NCBI GenBank assembly: GCA_950106755.1
Contig: OX467082.1
Coordinates: 3,410,001-3,474,000, forward strand
Reading direction: 5' to 3'
Source of the DNA: Climacium dendroides
Lineage: Eukaryota > Streptophyta > Bryopsida > Hypnales > Climaciaceae
Length of the DNA stretch: 64,000 nt
A model generated the notes under the pieces. The model saw only the letters and a program-made list of their open reading frames with translations, did not search any database and was not told the DNA's origin. Positions 12,101 through 22,819 of this stretch are shown here, one piece after another; within the stretch, counting starts at the first letter, position 1; every line of letters starts with the position of its first letter. The position numbers were made by a program, and so were the translations under genes.

Positions 12101-13962
12101 AGAAAATTTAACCGATATTGAGAAACTTAACACAGTGCTAGTGAGGAAGTACATGTCTATGCAGGGATTATGAAAGGATGGATTGAAAACATGGCACACA
12201 GTACAAGGATCATAACAACGCAAAGGTAGGAGTAAGGGACTATGGCAGTTACATTCTAAAATACATCAGAAGTCACAGCATGGATGAAGGCAAATTAGTA
12301 AAATCTACGGGCTCAATTAGGAAGTACGAACGATGCCCAGCAAGAAGAGTCTAAGAAAACTGAATAGATATTGAAAAAATGAAAATGAATGTCGTTAGAC
12401 AAGCAACCTAGTGACCCAATTTACTAGGGTAAGACACTCTAGTTACATGCTAATGGATCCAATTCAAGAATCCACGGAAGATAGACTACAAGATTTAGGA
12501 AGCATGAACTCTCAATTTGGATAGCTAAGTGCTTGTCTCGGTCCAGAGATTGTAATATCGTCGCCAACTCACTACCTCCGAATACTTATAGGAATGGTCA
12601 ACCTCAATAATTCTAAGTAGGTATGTGCTGAGGGAGTAAAACATGTCTATGTGTACCTCTTGAAGCCAATCGTCTCCTAGTGCTGGATTTGCAACAGAAA
12701 CTATTTTTGATAGCTTCTTATATAGTAGATGTGTGGCATCCTTTGTAGAAGTCCTCATTGCAGCTGCAACCCCCGCATCAGTAACTTCCTCAAGAGGGGT
12801 GTCCTCGTGGTACTTTCGGACAGCTACGTCCGAGGCTGCTGCAATTTCTTGCTGCATGCACCAATAATTTCGCATCAAAATACTAACAAAGGAATCCCAC
12901 TATGATCAAAAGAGAATCCCTTGTTTTGGAACACAGTACCTGAAAGATAAATGACGTAAATACGTCCAATGGCATGGAGTACCATGTCTTCCTCACATTT
13001 TGTTGACAAGCTTTGACATCGGCATCACTTAGAAGCTCTTTGAATTTCTCAATTGGCATCGACCCGTACTTGCGAACGCGATATAAGGTGTGTACTAGAT
13101 TAGTCTTCACATGAGAGTTTTCAGTGTGCCTGAAAACATCCATGAATCGAGTGTAAGACATCCACAAGTTATGCAATTGTGATATCAAAAGAGTGTTGCA
13201 ATCTACAAAAAATGCAAAGAGGACATGAATAAAATCTTACTTGTTGATGTCGTGCATGACCTGCATCGCCACTCCTACACGCCCTTTTGTGTCTAAAATT
13301 ATTGAGTCAACCAATATGTGCCAGGCCAAGTCATCACTATGGAGACGTCTAATGTGCCTCATCCATGCGATTCAACGATGATTTCCGTCACAGACGTAAA
13401 ACTTTGCATCCTCGAGATGCTTGAGCTCCTCCACGCCCCGAAGTTTCTCATTGAACTCATCATTCACCGAGTTCCAATGCAAGCCCCATTCAGCTTTTTC
13501 TGAATCTGAGAATGTCCCTCCTTGGCCCTGCTCATTTGCCACAGAGACATAAAAGACTCGAGCTCCTTCTTCGTAGCCGTGCACAAACTCTTGCTCTAGC
13601 TTAGTTAGATCACAATTAAGAGTCGGTCTAACCATTGGCATTGGAACCAAACGACAAAGTGGAATTTTCATTCGTGAGAGATGGACTGGGACAAAACGCA
13701 ATCCCGATATTGTGGCCACGAAGTCAAGCTTCTGAGACTTGCGAATGTCATCTTCTCCCTCAAGCAATTGGATTGAAGAAGAACCACCTCCAACATTGAC
13801 ATCTTTTTGTGGCTCCTCCACCGAGATTGATGCAGGCTGTTGTACCACGTGAGACGATCGTGGTTCTTCCATCGAGATGCTTGCAAGATCCTCTTCCAAT
13901 GAAGGATCTGTTTTTTCTTGGAATTGATTATCGACCAAGACATCATCATCAGCGGCATCCAC
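9120..13962 (-). pseudogene. ParB/Srx-like domain plus beta-class DNA methyltransferase-like protein, with two nonsense codons
   Basis: Ten exons can be joined in phase: 13962-13241, 13129-12940, 12851-12576, 12008-11793, 11697-11462, 11348-10670, 10530-10159, 10094-9821, 9710-9503 and 9417-9120 (about 1,156 codons). The N-terminal exon ends in AKFYVCDGNHR then RIAWMRHI, resembling the DGxHRxxA signature of ParB/sulfiredoxin-fold domains, with an upstream IPLCRL..P...RP strand. The middle is lysine-rich with a likely nuclear signal (SGRKRKAES). The C-terminal part has DLIVVDLPEG (motif IV position), LHDGGALLVMYPF, and later PGDIVMDCTASTGSC..GRHIVALEAEKS (motif I with following strand), an order typical of beta-class N6-A/N4-C methyltransferases. 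DLPE replaces the usual (D/N/S)PP(Y/F/W), so activity is uncertain. In-frame TGA (13374-13372, just after GNHR) and TAG (10831-10829) interrupt it. Exon 3's donor at 12575 and the last exon are less certain. Confidence 0.7.
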
Positions 13963-14101
13963 CTGCGCAAATAGAAGCAACGTTATTAGGACCTCATATA
14001 TTCATTGGGATCGTCATGATTCAGAAATCCCTGTGAAGGTTCAGCTCCTTTGTATCTGGACCAACTGGAATTTTTGGAAGCAATAGAATACACCAATCGG
14101 C

Positions 14102-15479
14102 TCTCGGTGGCGAGAGAGAACTCCGAGACCCCACAGCGTGTAGATTTTACCTGCTTACCCGAAGGATCACAGTGGACTAACTGGGATTAACGTAAGCAAT
14201 TGAAACCACAAATTGGCTCTCGGTGGCGAGAGATATTCCAAAGACCCCATGGCTGGGAGATCCTGAATGCTTCCTTGAAGAATCACAGTGACCCAACTAG
14301 AACATAGGTGAGCGGATGATTACCAAAAATTTCTCTCGGTGGCGAGAGTAAGATCCCAAGTCCCCACTAGCTTCAAAGAATGCAAAGTACTCAAGAATAT
14401 CTAATTTGTCCTACTAGAATTTGAGGATGTAGTTTCTCCCCGAATTTCTATTTCAGTAGCGAGACCCTTACTTGAAGCCCACCTATTAGGATATATATAC
14501 AAATCATTTTGCGGGAAAAAAACCCTAATAAAAACAAAGTTTTCAGGACTTGAATCCTGCATGGTATATCTCGGTGACGAGACTCCTGTCAGAGGCCGAG
14601 TTTCATGCAGTAGTCCAGCAAACACGGCCCGAGTTACTCGCAGCAATCCAGCAGTCCAACAAACAGGACAACCCTCATAGGGCTCTCGGTGGCGAGATAA
14701 AACATCGAGACCCCATGGCCTTTAGATCCCGCATGCTTATGTAGAGGATCACATTGGACTGACTAAAAAATCTGCAAGAGGATGATTTCCAGAAATTACT
14801 CTCGGTGGCGAGACCAGGATCCTAAGTCCCCACAAGCTCCGAATAATGCATTTCAGTAAAGGAGTCAAAGCGGACTATGATTTCCGAATATCTATCTCAG
14901 TGGCGAGACAAGGATCCCATGTCCCCACATGATAAACTCAAAGCAGATCAGTTGGGATGATCGCAGCAGTCCCTGATGCCCGAATTTGAATCTCGGTGGC
15001 GAGAGAGCAATTCTCATGTTCCTCTGTGTGGACAGAAACCTAAACAATCTGAAAAACATGAACCTAAAGAAAAAAAGTCTTCGGCCCGCGAAGCCCGCCT
15101 GGAGTTTCTCGGTGGCGAGACAACTGCTGGCCGGCGCAGTTCCTTGCAACACTCCAGCAGATGCGGCCCGGCTTCGTCTTGTTTCTCTAGCCACTTTAAT
15201 GTGAGAATTCGATGCTGCTGCGCACTATCGATTTGGAAAGATCTAAACAACAATATTTTACGCGTCAACACTTTCCACAATTCCGCCGTCTCGGTGACGA
15301 GTGAATCAGAAAAATGCGGTAAGCGATCGGACTTTACTCCAACATCTTGAATTGATATTGAATGTCTCGGTGGCGAGACTGTCGAGCGACGGACATGAGA
15401 TTCAAATCATAACGTACTGCAAAATTCAAAATATGGTAACCGAGAGAATCCGCGCGATGACTCCCTCTCGGTGGCGAGA
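14102..15479. repeat. Dyad-motif array: 13 copies of TCTCGGTGGCGAGA, mostly 116 bp apart
   Basis: Copies start at 14102, 14218, 14334, 14451 (variant TTTCAGTAGCGAGA), 14569 (GTGACGAGA), 14684, 14800, 14895 (CTCAGTGG), 14991, 15107, 15289 (GTGACGAGT), 15365 and 15466. Successive intervals are 116, 116, 117, 118, 115, 116, 95, 96, 116, 182, 76 and 101. The 14-mer is an inverted repeat, TCTCG/CGAGA around GTGG. Sequence between motifs is related but far more diverged: blocks like GACCCCA..GC and GGATCACA.TGGACT recur, and units 1-5 and 6-10 look like a higher-order duplication. It lies upstream of, or in the first intron of, the methyltransferase-like gene and inside the transposon. No protein is encoded. 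Confidence 0.85.
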
Positions 15480-15651
15480 ACTCAAAATTGAGACTACACC
15501 TCGGTCCAGATCTTCTCCCATTTCTAAACTCAATCAGCAACAACTAAGCCAGATAAGGGACATAAGCGACAAGGGAGGGTTCTCGGAAATCTATTGAGGG
15601 TACCGGATATCATGTGGGACGCGATTCAGAGGCCATGATTCAAGATTGTAC

Positions 15652-15735
15652 CTTACGAGTATCACAATCCGATGCTGAAACTATCGTAGCCTCTTTCTCC
15701 CGCCGTGCGAGGTCTCGGCTCTGCCTTGTCTCCAT
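15652..15735 (-). other. Candidate first coding exon of the ParB/methyltransferase-like gene
   Basis: On the minus strand an ATG at 15735 opens 28 codons (METRQSRDLARREKEATIVS and onward). They end in AAG followed by GTACAA, a possible donor. The phase (0) fits the next exon, which starts at 13962 after TTGCGCAG. If correct, the whole dyad array sits in intron 1. The alternative is a first exon within the array or an in-exon start at 13980. There is no transcript support. Confidence 0.3.
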
Positions 15736-15877
15736 TGCCGCAGCTTCCGTCAAATGTTTACAAATTTGGGATACCTAATGGCAAGAGCAAAGTATTGGAA
15801 ACTGTAGAAAGACGAGAAAATGCAGACAAGGAGACGCACAGGGTACCAAGCAGTTCACACTCAAGTTGGAGGCGCGA

Positions 15878-15952
15878 CGACGTTGGAGGCGGGGAGGCGT
15901 TACGACGTCGGAGGCGGGGAGGGGTAACGACGTCGGAGGCGGGGAGGCAGAA
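15878..15952. repeat. 25-bp GC-rich minisatellite, three units
   Basis: Three tandem units of CGACGTYGGAGGCGGGGAGG plus five variable bases start at 15878, 15903 and 15928. They lie in the central spacer between the two divergent genes of the transposon, near the expected promoters. The local open frame at 15705-15959 is largely this repeat and is not considered a gene. Confidence 0.75.
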
Positions 15953-16336
15953 AGAATGATCAGGATGCGGTAAGCGACTGCGAGGGAAAATTAGGGTTAC
16001 GGGTTGCGGTTTTAGGGCTCTAATTACATCTAGGGACCTAGTAGGGCCATAAAACTACAGACTATACTAAGCCTTCAGAGGATGTCTACTTATCAATGTA
16101 GACTTCGGGTTCAATTGGAATTCACCTTAACGTCGGCCATATCCCATTTTTTGGCCAAATTCGTTGTGTATGAGGAGACATGATGATTACAGGTTCTGGA
16201 CTTCCTTCATCAATATATTAGAATGCGGTATTCATCATGCATAGTATAACTTCAAAATGCGAAAATAAAATAGACAAGACACAATACATTCAATATCAAT
16301 ATCATGTCTTCATTGTTTAGGTGAGTCTAGCATCAA

Positions 16337-16690
16337 CTAGGAAGAACATGCATAGTCCACAGCATATCTGATAAGAGACATCATACATACATTACACAAC
16401 TGTTCACTACTTGGATCAATGTCATTTCGTTCACTTCTTTGTGCACCATGGTGATTTGAACTTGATTGCTCCCCTTTCCCTGGATTACATCTGAGAGATG
16501 TCTCTTGTGAGTTTGCCACCTTCTCCTCCGCAGGCTCAAATGATGTTGGGGTCTTGCGAATTAGCCTCTTTCGTTTCATCCTTGACCTCTTCAATGCCTT
16601 GTAACTACTGAAGAAGAATGAACTCCTTCTCCTCTTTCTCCGCTTACGAATACTATTTTCAGCACCAGAAGTGGCTGGCCTTGGTGGCAT
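16337..16690 (-). CDS. Hypothetical basic 117-aa protein inside the transposon
   Basis: This minus-strand open frame begins MPPRPATSGAENSIRKRRKR and has a long Arg/Lys-rich stretch (RKRRKRRRSS, KRSRMKRKRLIRK) resembling nuclear-targeting or nucleic-acid-binding tails. A polar Ser/Glu-rich part follows. It lies in the spacer between the two main genes, antisense to the transposase and on the same strand as the methyltransferase-like gene. No family was recognised. It could be an exon of a longer transcript, a small accessory protein, or chance. Length and composition are the only support. Confidence 0.3.
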   Translation of the reverse strand: MPPRPATSGAENSIRKRRKRRRSSFFFSSYKALKRSRMKRKRLIRKTPTSFEPAEEKVANSQETSLRCNPGKGEQSSSNHHGAQRSERNDIDPSSEQLCNVCMMSLIRYAVDYACSS

Positions 16691-17387
16691 CTACCTCAAC
16701 TGATCCACTAAAAATTGTCATATGCATGCATATCTTGTCTCACTAGTTAGAATATCAAAATGCATGAAATCTCAGCATAGGAATGTAAGAGACTTCATAT
16801 AGACTTTTTCTATGTACTTATAGTGTAGTATGTGGTCGTTTTTTAACAATGAATTCCAGTAATGGATGACTTCATAGAAAGTTTTCATTCCCTTTTTTGA
16901 ATCCCTTGTCTCCTATGATTTGATGCTACTGGCAATCTTCCATTGAGGATTGTTTTCCAAGGTAGTCGTAATGAGGATTTGATTTACCCAAATCCTAGCT
17001 TCATTATAGGTCTTGCACTAAACCGTAAAGCGCCCCTTCTAGATTCTAACTGCAGGCAATCTCTCCCCTTTAAACCATTCTCTTGATAATAATATGTCAA
17101 TAGCTTCATTCAAACTGTACATACTTGAAATATTTTGAAAAGGTCATTACTTCGACTTCTTTAGACGAGCCACCATTGATAGTTCTCTTTATTTGTGTGG
17201 CTTGTCCCGTATGTCAATTTTGGATAGCTAATGCACCCATTTACATCTCTGACACTATTTGGGCAGATAGATTTAATGTTCTGGCTTAACTGACTAGCAG
17301 TGTTCACCATTTAAAAAAAATCCGTTTTTGTTTTGATGTGGGTCCGTTAGCGTCCTATTTAAGCTTAGGAAGATTGTATGTTCTCAA

Positions 17388-20300
17388 GTGATATATCATT
17401 TTTGGAACTCGTTAGTCTTACCTGTAATGGCATCCATTAGAGCAAATGGGCATGAGGTGCCTCTTCTCATTCGCATCGGTAGTACTGGTTTTGTAAATTT
17501 GTCGAGCGACCTTCTGCATGTTCGATACGGTTTCCTAGAGTCTTCCATCTACATTGAAGAAGAGATTTATTCTGAGGCAGGAACACTTGTTCAATCGGTT
17601 CTCATACCTAGAACTGCTAATCAACACGGATATATTTGGAACTTAGAAGTGGGTCGATATAGAGCGTTTGGTTTGTCATCTGTTTTTGTGGATGCTTCGA
17701 CTGAGATAGTAACACCTATCTCTGATACATCCACTGCACAATTTCCAATATTGAGATTTGTTAAGAGAGAGTTACATGATCCTTCTCAAGCGGATGAGGA
17801 AGAGAACGGTTTCAATGTCGATTGCATGGTACGTGAGTTACTAAGTCCAGTAGTTGACTTATCCAGCGATTCAGAGGATGAGCATGGAAATAGTAGTCGT
17901 CAATCTTTTCCATCTAAATTGAATGATGCTTCTACAAGAATCGAGGCCACAAAGTCTACTGGTTTGCGTGATAGTAGTGCTGGGAGCTCAATATTCTCAC
18001 GTCCTCCCCTCTATCCGACAGACCGTGATCACCCGAGTGTGCTACAAAGTCTTAGAAAGCTAGGTAGTATTCGAGGATCTAGGAACGAGATTGCAAATCT
18101 CAACTTCGATTTAATCGAATGTAAGAAGGTCCAATTCCTTCCAACTAGCTTTGATGGAGACATTATCTTGGAGCTTCCACCGTGTAGGTCGTTTTCTGGA
18201 TCCAGTTCTTCAAAGAATATGGGTGGCATGGATAAGCGCTATGATGGCCATACATGGTGTCGTACAATCACTTCTAATATTCACAACGAGTTAGGGCTTA
18301 AGTTCAGGAAGTCATCTTGTGTTGGTCATTTGGCATGTTCAAATCCTGCATGCGATTATTTGAATCGATGCTCCAGTAGAAACGAAACAGAGTGGATGGG
18401 TAACACAGCCACTCCATTCCTTGTAGAATCCAATCCGCCTAGGGACTCCACTATAGTTTGCAAAGTCTGCAAATTACCGCCCATTTGTATCAATTTCTGT
18501 GACGGAAGGATTTACTATGTCATGGGTCCATCCCACATGACGAGGGCATGCATCCATCTAGGCACTCATGTCCACCCAGTTAGTGATGGATTGTGTAGAG
18601 ATGCAGTTGATACTATCTCAGGTCTCATTGCAAAAGAAGTTTCAAAAACCCCTACTGCCAAAGCATCAGCCATTGCTTTGGCTGCTAGCAAGGAATTCCT
18701 CGATACATTCTTAGTTCACTCTGGTGACGGACCCAAGGAGATGTTGCATGGCAAGGCTCTTGATGATGTCATGGATAAATTTCAAGTCCTTAGTTCGCCA
18801 AATGTGAGGAACATCATTGCTTCTTTTCGTAACGCTGGAGGAGGAGGAGGGGAGATTGATCGTCTACTTGCAATGAAGAAACAAGCAAAGATTGAGTTTA
18901 TTCATGATAGTGTGTTCCCGGGACAGGGACAGAATAAGGTGTATGTCTTCAAGATGCTCGTGGACGGCCCTGGGAGCGGGGTTGACCTTGTAAGGAGGAT
19001 GCAACCCGGAGGTGATCTGGCAAATTGTTGGCTTATGTTTGATCATGTGAAACGCGTCAAGGGCTAGACCACAATTGCTTGCCACGTATATGATTCAATT
19101 TATTGCAAAGTAATGACAATTGCAGTTTGTGACATGCAATCAGAAGATACCGAAGGACAAGTCATTATGTGGAGGTGTCCCAACAAAGTAATGGAGAAGA
19201 ACGACTTGGCAAATCCTAACTTCAAAGGCTTTATGGCAGATAGCGCACAAGCCAATTGGAATGCTGTTAGAATTGTTTATGGATCTGGAGATCCATCTAT
19301 CAAGATGATTGACAGAGAACGCACTTGTCTTTTTCATTGGGCTACCTCAATGAAGCAACACACTGAAAAACTCATTAAGCGTGAACTTCAATGCCAACAC
19401 ATGAAGCTGTGCAAAGACTACAAAGATGCTAAGAACTTGGAGGAAGCGGAGAGTAGGTACCTCCAAATCAAGGCATGGTGGTACTCCTCTGGTGCAGCAT
19501 CAGAGGAATCTCTGAAGGAGCTTGAATTGTGGTTAGCCTTCTGGCACTTCAGATACCGCCAATGGGGGGGCTTCATGGAAACTGTAAGTGTCGCATTCTT
19601 CTACCTTTCGATTCATTTGTTCTTTATATGCAGTTTTCACATTGCCTTTTGGATTATTGCTAATGTGAGTGCTAAAATAATGTACAGGATCTATCGGTGG
19701 AAGAATTGGCTGACATTCCGTCTTGTAACCTCTCTGAGACGATCCACAACAAGTGGCTACAAGCATCTGGTAAACGCGGAACGGACTTATACATTGCGAC
19801 ATGTGATGATTGGGTCCGTGCCTTCATGCAGATGACCAATTACCGAGTGTACCTTAATGGTGGGCCATCTGGACATGGACCTTCCCGTCAGGACCTAAAG
19901 TTGAAGAAGGCAGTAGCATCAATGGACAAAAAACGAATTACTGATGCTTTGTGCAGTATGCCTGGTGCTGAAGACATTTGTACACGCATCCCCCACTTGG
20001 AAGGAGAAGAAGTGTTTGGGTCCATTAAGAGGACCCTTAATGTTCCTATTGGCTCCGAAGGAGATTCTCATCACCCAGATAAGGTGAATTTTTCCCACCC
20101 ACGCATTCAAATTCGGTCAGCTCCAAGCCATGTTAGGAATACAGTGGATGATACACCACCAGTTCCTCATGTCAAACATATGTTGGAGACAGATTGTGAT
20201 CCATTTCAATGGCACATAGCCCGCCTTTCTGTGAAGTCTAAGAGAAAGTGCCATGCCATTCAATCGGAAACGGAGGTTAAGTGCAAGATGATCATTGTGA

Positions 20301-21061
20301 GGGGTGCTACAGCCACAGCTGCTCCATTATATAAGGGGCAGAAGCGTGAGTTCAAAGGGTCTAGAGTGGAGACTGATGAATTTTGGTTTTGTCCAGACGA
20401 CATCAAGCGCTGTGTAATGGGTCCCAGAAGGTCTCATGTTCTTAGCCGACCTGAAATCCCTCGCGTGTGGCCCGTGATGCTTGGTACTGCCCTCACTTCT
20501 GATGAAATCACATTGTTTGAAGAAGCAGGTTTCAACCTCCAGGAGCAACTACCTTTGTCTCCACGACGGCTCTTCACGTCTTCAAAACTATTCGAGGTTG
20601 TAGAATGGACGTACGCAAGACCACCTCATGCTAACAAGCCACCATGTGTTAGGAATGGAAAAAACATTCGTAGGAATGAGAAGGCACCTACTGATGAACA
20701 CCGGAATCAATGGGAGAGTGCCCGAAATGTATCTGGAATCATTCTCGGAGTGAACATTTTGCCTTACCCAGGACTTGGAGCTATCATTACTCTACAGTCA
20801 GGCGTAGAACCTCACCATATGGTGAACCGGGTCACTCTTTCTAATTTTCCATCTTGCACTTGTTTGTCCTTTAGCACTATGATCTCTGCCTCCATTGGTA
20901 AGCGAGGGAAATATGTCAACTGCAAACATCTATATTACATTTTCCGTTACCTTTGCAAAGTAGATTCGAAGAAGGACCCCTTCATCCATGCTCCAAGCCT
21001 CAGTATGGATGAAGTCATGAAACTACTTGAAAATGCAGGGATGATCAAAATGAATTCTTAA
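17388..21061 (+). pseudogene. Mutator-like transposase with GCM-type and SWIM zinc-binding segments, one nonsense codon
   Basis: Two exons, 17388-19583 and 19688-21061, join in phase 0 across a GTAAGT..CAG intron to about 1,189 codons; the true start may be Met at 17427 (MASIRANGHE). An N-terminal cysteine/histidine region (CVGHLACSNPACDYLNRC, later CKVCKLPP, then TRACIHLGTHVHPV) resembles the WRKY/GCM-type finger that precedes the catalytic domain in some Mutator-like transposases. The catalytic core has LMFDHVKRVKG, then GFMADSAQANWNAVRIVYG and ERTCLFHWATS (the D..H..C..H pattern of MULE DDE domains), then LAFWHFRYRQWGG. The C-terminus has CTCLSFS..VNCKHLYYIF, a CxC..CxH SWIM finger. A single in-frame TAG (19065-19067) follows DHVKRVKG; reading continues cleanly beyond it, so the break looks recent. 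It is transcribed divergently from the methyltransferase-like gene within the same inverted repeats. Confidence 0.85.
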
Positions 21062-21974
21062 AACTGTAGTTAGAATATGTAGAACCGTCCTATACAAGCC
21101 CAGCATGTAGAGTTAGATTCATATGTATTTGGAACTTTGAGTGAAAATACTACATGTACGGAACTATGTATGCTTTATCTATAATTTTGCAGAGTGATTA
21201 GTGTGTAACTTTGATTGTTGCATATTCTTCTCCCTATAGGCAATGTGAATGCTTTATATACTATGTGTAATGTATGAAATGTGTGGAAGTATACTGCAAT
21301 GCTTCTCCCTCAATCTGTGTTTGGTTAGGACTTAGGAAGTACACAAGTGGGACTGATTTTATATTAAAGCCTCACAAAATATTCCTATCCACCTAATCCT
21401 AGTGTACACCCATTTTAATTTCTTTTTTTTAATTTTTTTTTCCGCTCCTCCCATCCAAACAGATTGAGGCCATCGACAATTGAGTATTGAGCTTTATTAA
21501 ACTTAAGTTAATGAACTTCAATATTTAAAAATTGGGACAGTTTGCTTCAACAAGCCAAACTTGAAATAATCAATAACTTAATGATTTTTTACCTTCAAAT
21601 ATCATTAATTCATGAAAGACAAAAACTCTTAAAGTTGAGCCACCTATAGTTGACCACTTAAGCACTAGTGGGCAAAAATTAGGCCATGACAAAAGTCCAA
21701 AAAGTTGTTTGTCATGTTGTAAGTAGGTCCCAAAAAATCACACAAAATTTTGCAACTTTGTCACCACCCTAAACCTCTCTCGATACAAAGAGACCCTTTG
21801 AGAGGTTTCATGGTTAGGACTTTCAACCCATTTTTTTTTTTTTTTTTTTTTTTTCCACGACTTTTTCATCCTTGAAAACCTCTCTCGGTACCGAGAACCC
21901 CCTTTTAGATGCTTCAAAGTTGGGACTTTCACCCCCCCCAAAAGAAAAAAAAAATTATGGTGTGCATGCTAACA
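21062..21974. other. 3' flank of transposase inside the element
   Basis: This is AT-rich sequence without genes. It contains a 20+ base poly-T run near 21831-21854 and a perfect 14-bp palindrome TCTCGGTACCGAGA at 21883-21896. The palindrome resembles the array motif but has a different centre. Confidence 0.5.
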
Positions 21975-22168
21975 CAATCCCACGGTTATAGATCCACAGT
22001 CATAGGGTTGAAATTTTACTATTAATATTATATTTTTGAAATGTCTCCCCTTTTTTCTCTATTGGCCTAAACAAATTTTAATTTTTTTAAATCAACGCTC
22101 TAGGCTCACAAAATGTATGCTCACAGCTCTTAAGCTCACGCTTTTAGGCTCACAAACTAGCGTCGTTG
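21975..22168 (-). repeat. Right terminal inverted repeat
   Basis: Read as reverse complement it starts CAACGACGCTAGTTTGTGAG and carries the same order of GTGAGC sub-repeats as the left end. It ends with TGGATCTATAACCGTGGG. It is about 75 bases longer than the left copy because of extra AT-rich sequence in the middle. Confidence 0.75.
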
Positions 22169-22178
22169 ATGCAAATGC
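22169..22178. repeat. Right target-site duplication (10 bp)
   Basis: ATGCAAATGC is an exact match to 8816-8825 and lies directly outside the right inverted repeat. Confidence 0.8.
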
Positions 22179-22819
22179 CATAGGATCCTAGTGAGTTCAA
22201 CTGAGGATCAACAATCCTCTTTTGTACATGATTTTGCTTCTGCGTGAGCCTGCTTTTTTTTTTTGAAAATTATGGCATGGTTTTGTGTTTGTTGTATGGT
22301 GTAAGATCTCATGTCTTCACTTCATTGGTGCTCCTCTTCTTTGTAGTTATCTATGTTTTCACTAGCCTCCAAGACTACTCCTTCATCCCTTCTTCGTTTG
22401 TGGTGCTCTATTTTTAAATGTGGCTTCCTTCTTGTAGGTTCTAAGTGCATGATTATAGTCAATCTCAATAGGATAGCAAGTAAAAATTCTTTCCTAACTT
22501 CCATTTTCCTTCTTACAATTCACCAAGCATGAAGTAGGTGTCCACTCTATAGGAGCTATACTAATTGTGGTCTTTGACTTGTAGGTTATAGATTTCTCTA
22601 CGTAGTCAACCTTGACAAGACAACAATGTTGACAAAGGTAAAAACTCTGCCTTGCTTTTCTATTTTCTTTCCTACATATTACCCATCATTTAAGTTATCC
22701 ATTCTGAAAGTTAGTTTGGCCCAAATTGAAGCCTTAGTTGAATACACAGGTCATAGGAGGAATTGTACCCCTTCCAAATGATAGAGGGAACATTACATGT
22801 GAATGTTGCCACGTTTCGT

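Larger units (their letters stand above)
8826..22168. mobile_element. 13.3-kb TIR transposon carrying a transposase and a ParB/methyltransferase-like gene
   Basis: The left end (8826 inward) and the reverse complement of the right end (22168 inward) share GCTAGTTTGTGAGCCT, then AGCGTGAGC, then AGAGCTGTGAGC in the same order. A further match follows about 90 bp inside on the left (GTGGACCTATAACCGTGG, 8920-8937) and 170 bp inside on the right (21980-21997, reverse complement). The 10-bp direct repeat ATGCAAATGC lies immediately outside both ends (8816-8825 and 22169-22178), the length expected of Mutator-like elements. Inside are two divergent genes, a dyad-motif array and a minisatellite. The interior is visibly less AT-rich than both flanks. 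The extreme termini (GGGGGT and CAACGAC) differ, so the exact end bases carry some doubt. Confidence 0.85.

Noticed and set aside
13372..13374. Programmed stop read-through or selenocysteine at TGA
   Set aside because: No evidence for recoding signals. A single-base nonsense change in a transposon gene that has another stop is simpler.
14102..15479. CRISPR-like appearance of regularly spaced short palindromic repeats
   Set aside because: Surroundings are clearly plant-type spliced genes, spacers are 60-170 bp and related to each other as diverged tandem units, and there are no cas-like genes.
15705..15959. 84-aa plus-strand ORF
   Set aside because: About a third is the 25-bp minisatellite, and it overlaps the candidate first exon of the opposite-strand gene. 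No coding signature.
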